DNA of 9,682 bases from Nitrospiraceae bacterium (GCA_028064945.1 JAPTWQ010000076.1:1-9682); one strand, 5' to 3'; positions 1 to 7,292 are shown, counted from the first letter of the stretch. A program made the numbers and translations. Notes: generated from the letters alone by a model not told the origin.

Positions 1-671
1 CGGACCTCTTCGATCCAGCCGCTTTCGAACATTCGGAGCACCCTCTCGTTGATGCGCTCGTAGAGAGATTTTCTCTCCGGAGCGAGACCCACGACTTCTC
101 CCCAGGAGATGTCGGGCAACCTCCCCGCCTGCTCCCGATAAATTCTGGAGGGCGTTCTTCCGCACGAATGAAAAAGCCAGAGCGCCCGAAGGATGCGGTA
201 TCTGTCCCGGGAGGATATAGCGGAAGCCCTTTCCGGATCCCGCTGTGCCAGCAAATCGTAGAGATGTTCTGTTGAAACATCCGCTCTTTCGGACAGAAAC
301 ACTTCCCTGGCGGAAGCATCTTCGGGAGGAAGATCCGCGAGGCCGAACAAGAGTGCCTTGACATATAACCCCGTGCCACCGACCAGAACCACTTTCTTTC
401 CACGGGAACGAATGTCCCGAAGAATGGTTCGCGCATCCCGGACGAACTGGCCGGCGCTGTAGGACTCTTCCGGAGACCGGATGTCCAGCAGATGATGGAC
501 AACTTCCCGTCTGAAGGCGTCGGGAGGTTTCGCCGTCCCGATTTCCATCTCCCGATAAATCTGACGGGAATCGGCCGAAATGATTTCAGCGCCGTTCTGG
601 CAGGCCCAGTCGAAAGCCCAGAGCGTTTTCCCCGACGCTGTCGGGCCAACCACGACAACGTCAATATGCAT
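1..671 (-). CDS. miaA: tRNA dimethylallyltransferase MiaA (3' end cut by window edge)
   Basis: MiaA transfers a dimethylallyl group to N6 of A37 in tRNAs that read codons starting with U, the first step toward i6A/ms2i6A. Translating the minus strand from the ATG at 671 gives an open frame of about 223 residues that is still open at base 1. Visible motifs are the P-loop GPTASGKT (residues 9-16), the substrate-binding stretch DSRQIY followed by EIGTAKP (34-49), HHLLD (59-63), and GGTGLYVKAL near residues 98-107. The later DPERAS...RYRILRAL and LYERINERVLRM segments are also typical of the family. The family usually has about 300 residues, so roughly the last quarter is missing. The start codon overlaps the mutL stop by one base (TGATG), which implies translational coupling. 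The usual DSMQ is DSRQ here. Identification is firm; only the C-terminus is unseen. Confidence 0.96.
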   Translation of the reverse strand, partial: MHIDVVVVGPTASGKTLWAFDWACQNGAEIISADSRQIYREMEIGTAKPPDAFRREVVHHLLDIRSPEESYSAGQFVRDARTILRDIRSRGKKVVLVGGTGLYVKALLFGLADLPPEDASAREVFLSERADVSTEHLYDLLAQRDPERASAISSRDRYRILRALWLFHSCGRTPSRIYREQAGRLPDISWGEVVGLAPERKSLYERINERVLRMFESGWIEEV

Positions 672-2566
672 CAACTCCGATGAAACCATTTTTCGAGCAA
701 GCTCCGGGAGAGGGAGAGAATCGTCGGACGACCGTGGGGACAGCTGAAAGGAAACTCCGTCAGGAGTAACGTCCGGACGATGCGGGCAAGATCCTCCTTC
801 CCCAGAGTGTGATTGGCCCGGATGCTCGTATGACAGGAAAGCGTCATCAGGGTTTCGTCGATTCGGTCGGAGCGTACCAGCGGCCATTCAAACCCCTGGC
901 TGGACTCCGAGAGTTCTTCGAGCAACTCTCCGGGGTTCTCTCCCTCCAACAAAGAGGGGATCCCGGACACCCGGACCGACTCCGGCCCCTGAATGTCCAC
1001 ATCGAACCCCAGATGGGCAAGTTCGTCGATCCTCTGTTCCAGGTTTTCCACTTCCCGTGCGGCCATCCGGACGGTTTCGGGAAACAGATACGGAAGCATC
1101 GTTATCTTGCCATGGGCCAAGCCTTTCCGAAACGCGTCGTACCGGATCCGTTCGTGAGCGGTATGCTGGTCGACAACAACCAGATCCTGATCCAGAAACG
1201 CCAGAATGAAGGTTTCATAAACCTGAGACAGGATCCGTACAGCAGGGTCTCGCGGCCCCTTACGGTCAAAAGCAAACGGAGCAGGAGGAAGGTTTTTGAG
1301 GATTTCCGGAAGAATTTCGAAGTCGGCGTGCCTTCCGGCCAGCGGTTCCTTCGTTGGACGGTTCGACCCTCCATGAGACGGCCTGGGGGATACGGATGTC
1401 CAGGCTTTCCTGAAAACCGGAGGCTCCGCCTCTGCCTGACTGTCGCTCTTGCGGATCCCCTCTCCTTCTCGAAGCGTAAACGTTCCGGAATCTCCTTTCT
1501 GGAAGATCCCCAGGGACGTCCGGGAAGGCTGAATCTTCTGTCCGGCGGATTCCTCGAGCTCCAGCGGCTTTCTCTCCAGAAAGGAATCCAGACCCTCCTG
1601 GACAACCCGCCGGACAAGGGAAAAGAGACGATCCGTTTCCAGAAAACGGACCTCTCTCTTTGTCGGATGAACATTGACATCGACCTTGTCCGGAACCATC
1701 TCGATCCAGACCCATGCACCGGGATGCACATCCTTGTGGACCCGACCGGATGCTCCTTGGGAGATCGCGTGAAGCAGGCCCGGATGACGGATCCAGCGAT
1801 TGTTCAGGAAGATGTTCTGGTACTTCCGGTCCTTGCGGTTTTTGTCCGGAGTCAGGACGAGCGCCTCGACACGTATCCCCTCCCCTTCCAGGACGGAGCG
1901 GACAAGGTCTCTTTCCGTCAGTCCGGAGTAAAGGTCCAGAAGTCTGAGCTGCCGTTCTGTACGGGCCGGAAGAGCAAGAGCGGAACGGCCGTTGACCGAA
2001 AGATGGAACTGGACCTCCGGGTGTCCAAGGGCAAGGAAAGAAAGCGTTTCCTGAACCTGGGACTGCTCAGTAGAAACAGACTTTAAAAATTTCAGACGAA
2101 CCGGCAAGTTGTGAAAAAGGTCCCGGACCTCGATGGTCGTTCCCGGAGAACCCGTCCAGTCCATGTGGGCCGCTTCCTGACCGGGGGAAAGGATATATTC
2201 CACCCCGACATCAAGGTTTCCCGGGCGACTTCGAAGGAGAATCTGCGCGACTGAAGCGATTGAAGACAGCGCTTCCCCCCGGAATCCCAACGTCCGTGCC
2301 AGGAGAAGATCTTCGACAGAACGGATCTTGCTTGTGGCATGTCGCCGGAACGCCAGGGGGACGTCGTCGGGATGGATTCCGGCACCGTTGTCGGAGACGA
2401 TGATCGTCTTCCGTCCGCCCTCTTCGATATGGACAGAAACCTTCCCGGCCCCTGCATCGAGGCTGTTTTCCACCAGTTCCTTGACGACAGAAGCCGGTCT
2501 TTCGATCACTTCCCCGGCTGCGATCTGATCAACAACCATTTGGGGAAGCTCATAAATCCGTTGCAT
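671..2566 (-). CDS. mutL: DNA mismatch repair protein MutL (endonuclease type)
   Basis: MutL links MutS mismatch recognition to strand removal. The 631-residue protein has the full N-terminal GHKL ATPase: ELVENSLDAGA (30-40, motif I), DNGAGI (59-64), RHATSKI (75-81) and TLGFRGEALSSIASV (92-106), then the transducer domain up to about residue 330. A variable polar linker (about 335-435) leads to the dimerisation domain. That domain carries metal-site motifs of the MutL nuclease found in bacteria without MutH: DQHTAHE (466-472), SCHTSIRAN (577-585), CPHGRP (609-614) and a terminal FHR (628-630). Two positions differ from the canonical DQHA-x2-E-x4-E: Ala is Thr469 and the last Glu is Asp477. 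The ATG at 2566 follows a strong GGAAGGA at 5-nt spacing. An 81-nt gap separates it from cpoB, with no terminator I could recognise. The MutL-MiaA order is common in bacteria. Confidence 0.97.
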   Translation of the reverse strand: MQRIYELPQMVVDQIAAGEVIERPASVVKELVENSLDAGAGKVSVHIEEGGRKTIIVSDNGAGIHPDDVPLAFRRHATSKIRSVEDLLLARTLGFRGEALSSIASVAQILLRSRPGNLDVGVEYILSPGQEAAHMDWTGSPGTTIEVRDLFHNLPVRLKFLKSVSTEQSQVQETLSFLALGHPEVQFHLSVNGRSALALPARTERQLRLLDLYSGLTERDLVRSVLEGEGIRVEALVLTPDKNRKDRKYQNIFLNNRWIRHPGLLHAISQGASGRVHKDVHPGAWVWIEMVPDKVDVNVHPTKREVRFLETDRLFSLVRRVVQEGLDSFLERKPLELEESAGQKIQPSRTSLGIFQKGDSGTFTLREGEGIRKSDSQAEAEPPVFRKAWTSVSPRPSHGGSNRPTKEPLAGRHADFEILPEILKNLPPAPFAFDRKGPRDPAVRILSQVYETFILAFLDQDLVVVDQHTAHERIRYDAFRKGLAHGKITMLPYLFPETVRMAAREVENLEQRIDELAHLGFDVDIQGPESVRVSGIPSLLEGENPGELLEELSESSQGFEWPLVRSDRIDETLMTLSCHTSIRANHTLGKEDLARIVRTLLLTEFPFSCPHGRPTILSLSRSLLEKWFHRS

Positions 2567-2647
2567 TCAAATCCTTCCCGCTGGATTTCACCTCCAAGAG
2601 CAGACGGGGTGGTGCTGAGCTGTCCTCACCCACGCATCCGGACGCGA

Positions 2648-3478
2648 TTACTCGAGCCTGGAAAGACGTCTTTTCGCCAGTTCGTCGAGTTGCCGTTCCA
2701 GCGGAAACAGTTCGAGAACTCTCCGGTAGCTGTGAATCGCCTCCTTTTTCTTCCCCAGACTTTCATAGGAACGGCCGAGCTTGAAATAGGCCACGGCCCG
2801 CTTCGGGCTGGACGGATAATTCTTGATGACGTGGAGGAACGAGGAAGCGGCTTCGTCGTAATGCTTCATGTTGAAGTCCGATTGTCCAACCCAGAACTCT
2901 GCGGAGGAAGCCAGATGGGATTGAGGATACAGAGTGACAACCTGGGCAAACTCTTTTTTGGACAGCTGGTAATGGCCCGTCTGATAGTCGTTCATCGCCT
3001 GGCGGTAGAGAACATTGGCCGAAGGTTGCAGAACGGTGGGTGTCGCGGGAGGCGGAGGCGAAGCGGAAGGCGTCGGAACAACGGCTGTTCCGGAAAGAGG
3101 AGGCGAAACCTTTGCTGGGGGGTTCCCGGGAGGAGAAATGGTCGCCGTCAGGGGGGTCATGGACTTGATGCGCGCATTTTGCTCATCAATCTTTTCCATC
3201 AGCGTGTCAAGCCGGTGGTCGATCACGTCCAGACGGCCACGGAGCGTCGCCAGACGCGCCTTCTGTTGGTCAAGCCTGTTTTCGATATCCGCCAGACGGA
3301 CACTGTCTTGCGAAACAGATCCGCTCCCTCCTCCCTGGTGCTTGAGTGTTTTGATCTGGGCCGTATTGGCATCGACCCTCGCCTGAAGGTCTTCCATGTC
3401 CATCGTCGATGCGCAACCCATCAGGGACAGGGAAAAGAGTCCGGCAAGAAGGCCCAAAGAGGTCTTTCCCGGGATCAT
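2648..3478 (-). CDS. cpoB: CpoB/YbgF-like TPR lipoprotein of the Tol system
   Basis: CpoB coordinates outer-membrane constriction by Tol with septal peptidoglycan synthesis in the periplasm. The 276-residue product starts with a lipoprotein signal peptide ending in LMGC (lipobox, Cys22); Ala after the Cys fits outer-membrane sorting. Coiled-coil segments follow (about 26-48 and 56-107, as in the YbgF trimerisation domain), then a Pro/Ala/Thr linker (110-152) and three TPR units (about 154-260: YRQAMNDYQTGHY, AEFWVGQSDFNMKHY, AYFKLGRSYESLG), the standard C-terminal fold. The frame could start at 3517, but the ATG at 3478 has AAGGA 7 nt upstream and gives a clean signal peptide. It lies 40 nt after tolB, where pal normally sits. 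E. coli CpoB is not a lipoprotein, so the lipobox is notable. There is no OmpA-like peptidoglycan-binding domain, so this is not Pal. Confidence 0.88.
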   Translation of the reverse strand: MIPGKTSLGLLAGLFSLSLMGCASTMDMEDLQARVDANTAQIKTLKHQGGGSGSVSQDSVRLADIENRLDQQKARLATLRGRLDVIDHRLDTLMEKIDEQNARIKSMTPLTATISPPGNPPAKVSPPLSGTAVVPTPSASPPPPATPTVLQPSANVLYRQAMNDYQTGHYQLSKKEFAQVVTLYPQSHLASSAEFWVGQSDFNMKHYDEAASSFLHVIKNYPSSPKRAVAYFKLGRSYESLGKKKEAIHSYRRVLELFPLERQLDELAKRRLSRLE

Positions 3479-3485
3479 CGAAACA

Positions 3486-3490
3486 TCCTT
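3486..3490 (-). promoter_or_regulatory. Ribosome binding site fixing the cpoB start
   Basis: The minus strand reads AAGGA seven bases before the ATG at 3478. The upstream in-frame start at 3517 has no comparable site and would put 13 residues in front of the signal peptide. Confidence 0.7.
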
Positions 3491-3518
3491 TCTGCAGTTA
3501 GTCCAGCCCGAAGACACT

Positions 3519-4862
3519 TCAGCGCACGGCCCAGACGGGGGTTATTACGGAATGGATGTAAGAACCAAGCCGATGGATATGGGTTCCGTCCAGAAACATC
3601 TTTTCGATGTAACTGTGTCCCTTGACCTGATGGGTAAAGATGATGGTCCTTCCGTCCGGTGACCAGTCCGGACTGTCGTCCTGACCGGATCCGTGGGTCA
3701 GCTGAAGGTAACGGTCGCCTGTCGGGGTCGTCAGGCATATCTTAGGACGATGCCGTTCGTTCATGCAAACATAGGCGATGGCATCTCCGCGCGGAGACCA
3801 GCTTGGAGAAACGTTGTAGAAGCCCGAATAGGAAATCCGGTGTTCGTTTGATCCGTCGGAATCCATCACGAAAATTTGCGGGTGCCCGTCCCTGTCCGAC
3901 ACGAAAACAATTTGGGAGCCGTCCGGTGACCAGGATGGAGACAGGTTGTTGCTGTGGGAGTAGGTCAGGCGTTCGAATTGGTGAAATTTCAACCCGTAGG
4001 AATAGATCTCGGTATTCTGGGATCGCTGGCTTTTCGAGAGAGCCATCGCGAGCGAAGCGCTGTTGCGGGAAAAGTCCGGCGTAATATTCAGGCCCGGAAA
4101 GCGAGCGAGAGGTCTTCTCCTGCCCGTCTGGAGATCGTATAAAAGGATCTGGGGTTCGGTGTGCAAATAGGACGTATAAACGATCACATGTCGGCTCAGC
4201 GACCATGCCGGGGTATACGCCAGCACCCGATCCCACGTCAGTCGATGGATTCCTTCACCATCGAAGTCCATCACATACAGATCGTACCCCCTTCGGCGAT
4301 TTTTTCCGATAAAGGCGATCCGGCCGTCCGCAACACCCTTGAAACCGGTGAACTGAAAAACGATGTCGTCCACAAATCGATGGACGATCACACGAATATT
4401 TCCGGTGGTCGTATACTTGCGAGAGAGCAAGACCGTTCCGTTAACCGGGTCCCTCACAATGCCGACCAGGTGCGTCCCCAGGTCGTCCTTGATCAACTGC
4501 GTTCCCACAACGCCTTCAAGTCCGGAACTTGCCAGTTGCCGGACAGAATCTCCGGTCAGAAGCATGTTGGTCAGGGAGGTCTCGACTCTTGCAGAAAGAG
4601 GCACCATTTCGAAGTACCCGGTTTCCTCCAAGTCCTTGACAATCAGGCTGTCGGCATAGCGAATCTCGGCCGGAGAAAGATTTCTCGCCCCAAGCGGAAC
4701 AAAAGACAGTTTAAAGAAAAGGGCCGTCTGATTCGTAATCACGTTCAGGTTGACGGCCTGAGCCCTCGGGGGCAACAAGGCTTCCTGGCCGAAAAAAAAT
4801 CCGATCAGGGCGAGAACGAATACCCGGAGACACCCTGCCCGGGTGGCCCTTTTACCTTTCAT
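3519..4862 (-). CDS. tolB: Tol-Pal system periplasmic beta-propeller protein TolB
   Basis: TolB is a soluble periplasmic protein that shuttles between Pal and TolA/OmpA-type partners. The 447-residue product has a signal peptide (KGKR basic start, hydrophobic core 12-25, cleavage likely after AQA36). Next comes the alpha/beta N-terminal domain (about 37-170, with RYADSLIVKDLEETGYFEMV), then a six-bladed propeller (about 175-447). The blades show the usual WSPDG-type repeats: SWSPDGSQIVFVSDRDG (310-326), SWSPRGDAIAYV (354-365), DWSPDGRTIIFTHQ (399-412), plus DGRIAFIGKN near 179. Three in-frame starts exist (4913, 4877, 4862). The one at 4862 has GGAGG at 8-nt spacing and leaves a normal signal peptide, so I chose it. 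It overlaps the tolA-like gene by 11 nt, implying translational coupling. The gene sits in the order Q-R-A-B seen in most diderms, but pal does not follow. Confidence 0.95.
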   Translation of the reverse strand: MKGKRATRAGCLRVFVLALIGFFFGQEALLPPRAQAVNLNVITNQTALFFKLSFVPLGARNLSPAEIRYADSLIVKDLEETGYFEMVPLSARVETSLTNMLLTGDSVRQLASSGLEGVVGTQLIKDDLGTHLVGIVRDPVNGTVLLSRKYTTTGNIRVIVHRFVDDIVFQFTGFKGVADGRIAFIGKNRRRGYDLYVMDFDGEGIHRLTWDRVLAYTPAWSLSRHVIVYTSYLHTEPQILLYDLQTGRRRPLARFPGLNITPDFSRNSASLAMALSKSQRSQNTEIYSYGLKFHQFERLTYSHSNNLSPSWSPDGSQIVFVSDRDGHPQIFVMDSDGSNEHRISYSGFYNVSPSWSPRGDAIAYVCMNERHRPKICLTTPTGDRYLQLTHGSGQDDSPDWSPDGRTIIFTHQVKGHSYIEKMFLDGTHIHRLGSYIHSVITPVWAVR

Positions 4863-5688
4863 CGAGAACGCCTCCATGATGAATGGCTTCCAGTGTGACA
4901 GTAACCACTTCACGATCCTTCGAAAATCCCGGCGGAAAAGGCGGAAACGGAACGGACCTCAAAACAGCCATCCGGGCGGCATCATCAAACATGCCGTTTC
5001 CGGAACTCCCCGTCACCACCGGCTGATCCGGAACGCGACCGTTCTTCAGAAGAACGAACTGAACTGTCGCCCGGAGTCCCCGGGTACCCGGCGGAGGAAA
5101 CCAGTTGGACTTGATCCTGGAAATCAAAAGGTGCTCCAGAAACGTCGGAAATGTCTGTCCGGAAATATCCATTTTGACCGGAACCGGATGCGGGTTGGGA
5201 ATCCGGCTGGGATTCAGGACCGGTTTCTGGGGAACCGGCGAAGATTTGGCGGGCTTTGCCCGGGCAGGACGAACAACGGATGACACCTTGGGAAGGACCT
5301 TCCGCTTCGCCACCTTCTTCGCTACTTTTGGGCGAAGGGCAGTCTTTTTCAGATGCGTTTTTCTGATTTCCCTTTTCTTACGAATGATCGGAATACGGGC
5401 TTTCTTCACAACCTGGAGGCGCGGGACCGGTGGGGATTCCCGAGGACGAGAAACTGGCCGTGAATGGTGAGGGCGGACAACCGGAGGCGTGGGAACGGGG
5501 GTCGTCTGTTTCTTGGAGGGAGGAAGTTCCGATACCAGCTCAACGGTCGTCGCTTCGGGAAAACCCTTGGATTTGTTCGACTGATAGAAGAAGAGAAACA
5601 TCGCCAGTACGGTATGGATTGACAACGACAGGAAGAGGAACCATCCGGGCGACATCCCCCCGACCCGGCGGGATTCGGCGTGGATCAC
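4852..5688 (-). CDS. tolA: TolA/TonB-family energy-transducing protein
   Basis: This protein should carry proton-motive force from the TolQ-TolR motor across the periplasm. The 278-residue chain has one N-terminal membrane helix (about 16-35) with a Ser-x3-His signature (S21, H25), the helix motif through which TonB and TolA engage ExbB/TolQ. The middle (about 55-172) is rich in Pro, Lys, Arg and Val and would be extended. The C-terminal globular domain (about 178-268) contains GLRATVQFVLLKNGRV, SSGNGMFDDAA and PFPPFP, a TonB C-terminal pattern. Classical TolA has a long Ala/Lys/Glu helix and about 350-420 residues, so this is closer to a short TonB in build. Position between tolR and tolB assigns it to Tol. 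The start is GTG at 5688, 6 nt after tolR; an ATG at 5655 is a possible alternative. No strong ribosome site is seen for either. Confidence 0.82.
   Translation of the reverse strand: MIHAESRRVGGMSPGWFLFLSLSIHTVLAMFLFFYQSNKSKGFPEATTVELVSELPPSKKQTTPVPTPPVVRPHHSRPVSRPRESPPVPRLQVVKKARIPIIRKKREIRKTHLKKTALRPKVAKKVAKRKVLPKVSSVVRPARAKPAKSSPVPQKPVLNPSRIPNPHPVPVKMDISGQTFPTFLEHLLISRIKSNWFPPPGTRGLRATVQFVLLKNGRVPDQPVVTGSSGNGMFDDAARMAVLRSVPFPPFPPGFSKDREVVTVTLEAIHHGGVLDER
4871..4875 (-). promoter_or_regulatory. Ribosome binding site fixing the tolB start
   Basis: GGAGG on the minus strand, eight bases before the ATG at 4862 and inside the 3' end of the tolA-like gene. It favours the 4862 start over the in-frame ATGs at 4877 and 4913. 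Confidence 0.75.
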
Positions 5689-5694
5689 GGAGTT

Positions 5695-6117
5695 TTATTC
5701 CGAATTCTGGGGGGTCGGCATGGTGATCATGCCCAACCTGTCGATACCCGCCTGTTTCACGATGTCCATCAGATGAACGACGACACCGTAGTCGACTTTC
5801 CGGTCCGCCTTCAGGTAGACAACCACGCGCTTGTCTTTCTTGTAATAGGCGGACAGCATGGGACGAAGGTCCTGCCAATCAACCTTGTGCCCGCCCAGAA
5901 AAACGGTTCCTTTGTGATTGATCGAAACCACCACCTTGGGAATGGGTTTCTTGATGCTGTTGGTCGCTGTCTTCGGGAGGTTGATTTTCAGACCCCGATA
6001 CAAGAGTGGCGTCGCAAGCATGAAAATGATCAGAAGAACAAGCACAACGTCGATGAAAGGCACCATATTGATTTCGGACAACATGTCATGGCGTGAGGAT
6101 TTGGGCGACAGCTTCAT
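5695..6117 (-). CDS. tolR: TolR/ExbD-family proton-channel subunit
   Basis: TolR dimers sit inside the TolQ pentamer and use proton flow to drive TolA. The 140-residue product has a short cytoplasmic tail, one membrane helix (about 20-38) carrying the essential aspartate in MVPFIDVVLVLLIIFM (D23, the same number as in E. coli), and a periplasmic domain with the usual beta-alpha pattern (VVVSINHKGTVFL, VVYLKADRKVDYGVVVHLMDIVKQAGI). Length is normal for TolR. The frame extends upstream to 6156, but that start lies inside tolQ, lacks a ribosome site and adds a 13-residue basic tail. The ATG at 6117 comes 7 nt after the tolQ stop with AAGGA some 12 nt upstream. ExbD is the alternative name, but the Tol neighbours decide for TolR. 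Confidence 0.93.
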   Translation of the reverse strand: MKLSPKSSRHDMLSEINMVPFIDVVLVLLIIFMLATPLLYRGLKINLPKTATNSIKKPIPKVVVSINHKGTVFLGGHKVDWQDLRPMLSAYYKKDKRVVVYLKADRKVDYGVVVHLMDIVKQAGIDRLGMITMPTPQNSE

Positions 6118-6124
6118 CGGTCTT

Positions 6125-6796
6125 TCAGTCCTTCCAGCGCTCTTCCGAAACGACATTCAGGATTTCGAGGGTGAACGTGTCCGCAACGCCCTGAATTTGA
6201 CGGATTTTTTGCAGGAAATAATTATAGAAAATCACAGCCGGAATAGCCGTAAACAGCCCCGCTGCCGTCGTGACCAGAGCATCGGCAATGCCGGGTGCGA
6301 CAGAGGCGATACTGGCCGAAGCCTGATGGCTGATGTCGCGAAAAGCGTGAATGATTCCCCAGACAGTTCCAAGCAGACCGACAAAGGGGGCAATGTTGGC
6401 TGTCGTCGCCAGAACCGGAAGATAGGCTTCAAGACGGGCCTGTTCTTCCTGCGTGGCCTGAAGGAGCGTCCGGTGAATGACATCGAGGTCCATTTCCGAA
6501 CTGTGTCCCCCGGCCACCATCCACTTGTCCTTCAATGCCTGAACCTTTTCATAGCCGGCACGAAAAATGAATGCCAGCGTGGATTTTCTGTAGGCTACGG
6601 CTTCCTGGTACAGCCGGGAAAAACGGTCTGTCCGCTTGAAGGCCATTACGAACTGCCGATTTTCCTTGACCGAACGGGATACGATGTAGATCTTGTAGAA
6701 GACGATCCCCCAGCTGAGCGCGGAAAGGAAGAGAAGGGCGCTCAGAACAGCTTCGGCCATCGGACTGACCTGGGAGAGGAAGTTAAATAGTGTCAT
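6125..6796 (-). CDS. tolQ: TolQ/ExbB-family proton-channel subunit
   Basis: TolQ forms the inner-membrane pentamer of the Tol motor. The 223-residue product has three membrane helices: about 13-38, 128-150 and 170-195. The second holds the family core IAPFVGLLGTVWGIIHAF (135-152), the third ALVTTAAGLFTAIPAV (173-188). Thr144 and Thr177 correspond to the conserved polar channel residues. A large cytoplasmic loop (40-125) includes the typical E-rich stretch before helix 2 (QEEQARLEAYLPVLATTA). The ATG at 6796 has only a weak purine-rich stretch upstream (AGAAGAAAG). It is the first gene of the Tol run. The region upstream contains two tandem duplications, the nearer one 13 nt from the start codon. 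ExbB is the alternative label; the neighbours support TolQ. Confidence 0.95.
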   Translation of the reverse strand: MTLFNFLSQVSPMAEAVLSALLFLSALSWGIVFYKIYIVSRSVKENRQFVMAFKRTDRFSRLYQEAVAYRKSTLAFIFRAGYEKVQALKDKWMVAGGHSSEMDLDVIHRTLLQATQEEQARLEAYLPVLATTANIAPFVGLLGTVWGIIHAFRDISHQASASIASVAPGIADALVTTAAGLFTAIPAVIFYNYFLQKIRQIQGVADTFTLEILNVVSEERWKD

Positions 6797-6809
6797 TGGG
6801 TTCTTTCTT

Positions 6810-6827
6810 CTGATAAAGCTGATAAAG
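6810..6827 (-). repeat. Exact 9-bp tandem duplication upstream of tolQ
   Basis: CTGATAAAG occurs twice in direct succession (6810-6818 and 6819-6827). On the coding strand it reads CTTTATCAG twice and ends 13 nt before the tolQ ATG, within or just upstream of the ribosome-loading region. Confidence 0.85.
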
Positions 6828-6855
6828 ACAGGTCCAGGATCCTGAAGAGATCAAG

Positions 6856-6881
6856 GTGTCGTATCCGGGTGTCGTATCCGG
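6856..6881. repeat. Exact 13-bp tandem duplication in the tolQ upstream region
   Basis: GTGTCGTATCCGG occurs twice head to tail (6856-6868 and 6869-6881), 60 to 85 bp upstream of the tolQ start. It may be a duplicated operator half or a slippage product; the sequence alone does not decide. Confidence 0.9.
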
Positions 6882-7159
6882 CATGATCACGACGGACACA
6901 GATGTACGGGCGAAAAACGAAACAGGGAAACAAGAAGGAGTTCACCCGATGAAGCCATCTGGACCAAACCGGCCATCGTGAAGTCTGACGGAAGACGCAC
7001 TCCATATGCGGCATGTGTTTACCATCTTCATGGCCATCCGGCATGACGGGATCGGCTGGATTGGAATCTTCATCCATTATCACGCATATGACACAAGGAT
7101 GAAGGGGAGAACAAGGGGAATACAAAAACACGTCATCGGAATCAAACGACATCAAACAA

Positions 7160-7236
7160 TGGCGGGGCCGACGGGGCTCGAACCCGCGACCTCTGGCGTG
7201 ACAGGCCAGCGTTCTAACCAGCTGAACTACGGCCCC
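7160..7236 (-). tRNA. tRNA-Asp (anticodon GTC)
   Basis: The minus strand gives a complete 77-nt cloverleaf. The acceptor GGGGCCG pairs with CGGCCCC, followed by discriminator G and an encoded CCA. The D arm is GTTC/GAAC, the anticodon stem CTGGC/GCCAG encloses loop CTGTCAC (anticodon GTC), and the T arm is GCGGG-TTCGAGC-CCCGT. G34 makes it a substrate for queuosine, which is relevant because queF lies 0.7 kb away. Its own promoter is just upstream; no terminator was recognised downstream. Confidence 0.98.
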
Positions 7237-7263
7237 GGATGTCTTCCTTCAGAAACTTCGTCA

Positions 7264-7292
7264 ATCATAGTGAACTTTGAGACAGCAATCAA
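7264..7292 (-). promoter_or_regulatory. Sigma70-type promoter of tRNA-Asp
   Basis: On the minus strand TTGATT (7292-7287) and TATGAT (7269-7264) are separated by exactly 17 bp. The expected start near 7257 lies about 20 nt before the mature tRNA 5' end, normal for a tRNA leader. Each hexamer has one or two mismatches to consensus. Confidence 0.75.

Larger units (their letters stand above)
6797..7159. other. Gene-free stretch between tRNA-Asp and tolQ
   Basis: These 363 nt hold no convincing gene. A frame on the minus strand stays open from the tRNA end to an ATGA overlap with tolQ. It has no ribosome site, begins 5 nt from the tRNA, is rich in Cys, His and Trp, and contains two tandem duplications, so I treat it as chance. 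I found no hairpin followed by a T-run after tRNA-Asp. On the minus strand the first part after the tRNA is pyrimidine-rich (around 7095-7125), which could serve Rho. Weak promoter-like sequences for tolQ exist, namely GATAAT (minus strand of 7076-7081) and TTGATT with TATTCC at 17-bp spacing (7117-7145), but neither is strong. The tol genes may therefore depend on these, or on read-through from tRNA-Asp. Confidence 0.5.

Noticed and set aside
809..3625. Long open plus-strand frames (425 and 428 codons) antisense to mutL and cpoB
   Set aside because: They mirror strongly supported genes, show no domain patterns, are rich in Arg, Pro and Gly as expected from a GC-rich antisense frame, and lack ribosome sites.
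4161..6790. Open plus-strand frames antisense to tolB, the tolA-like gene, tolR and tolQ (up to 290 codons)
   Set aside because: They lie opposite clear Tol genes, with unnatural composition and no recognisable motif.
6793..7155. 120-codon minus-strand frame between tRNA-Asp and tolQ, ending in an ATGA overlap with tolQ
   Set aside because: The overlap is tempting for coupling, but the frame starts 5 nt from the tRNA with TTG/ATG, has no ribosome site, contains two tandem duplications and has odd Cys/His/Trp-rich composition.
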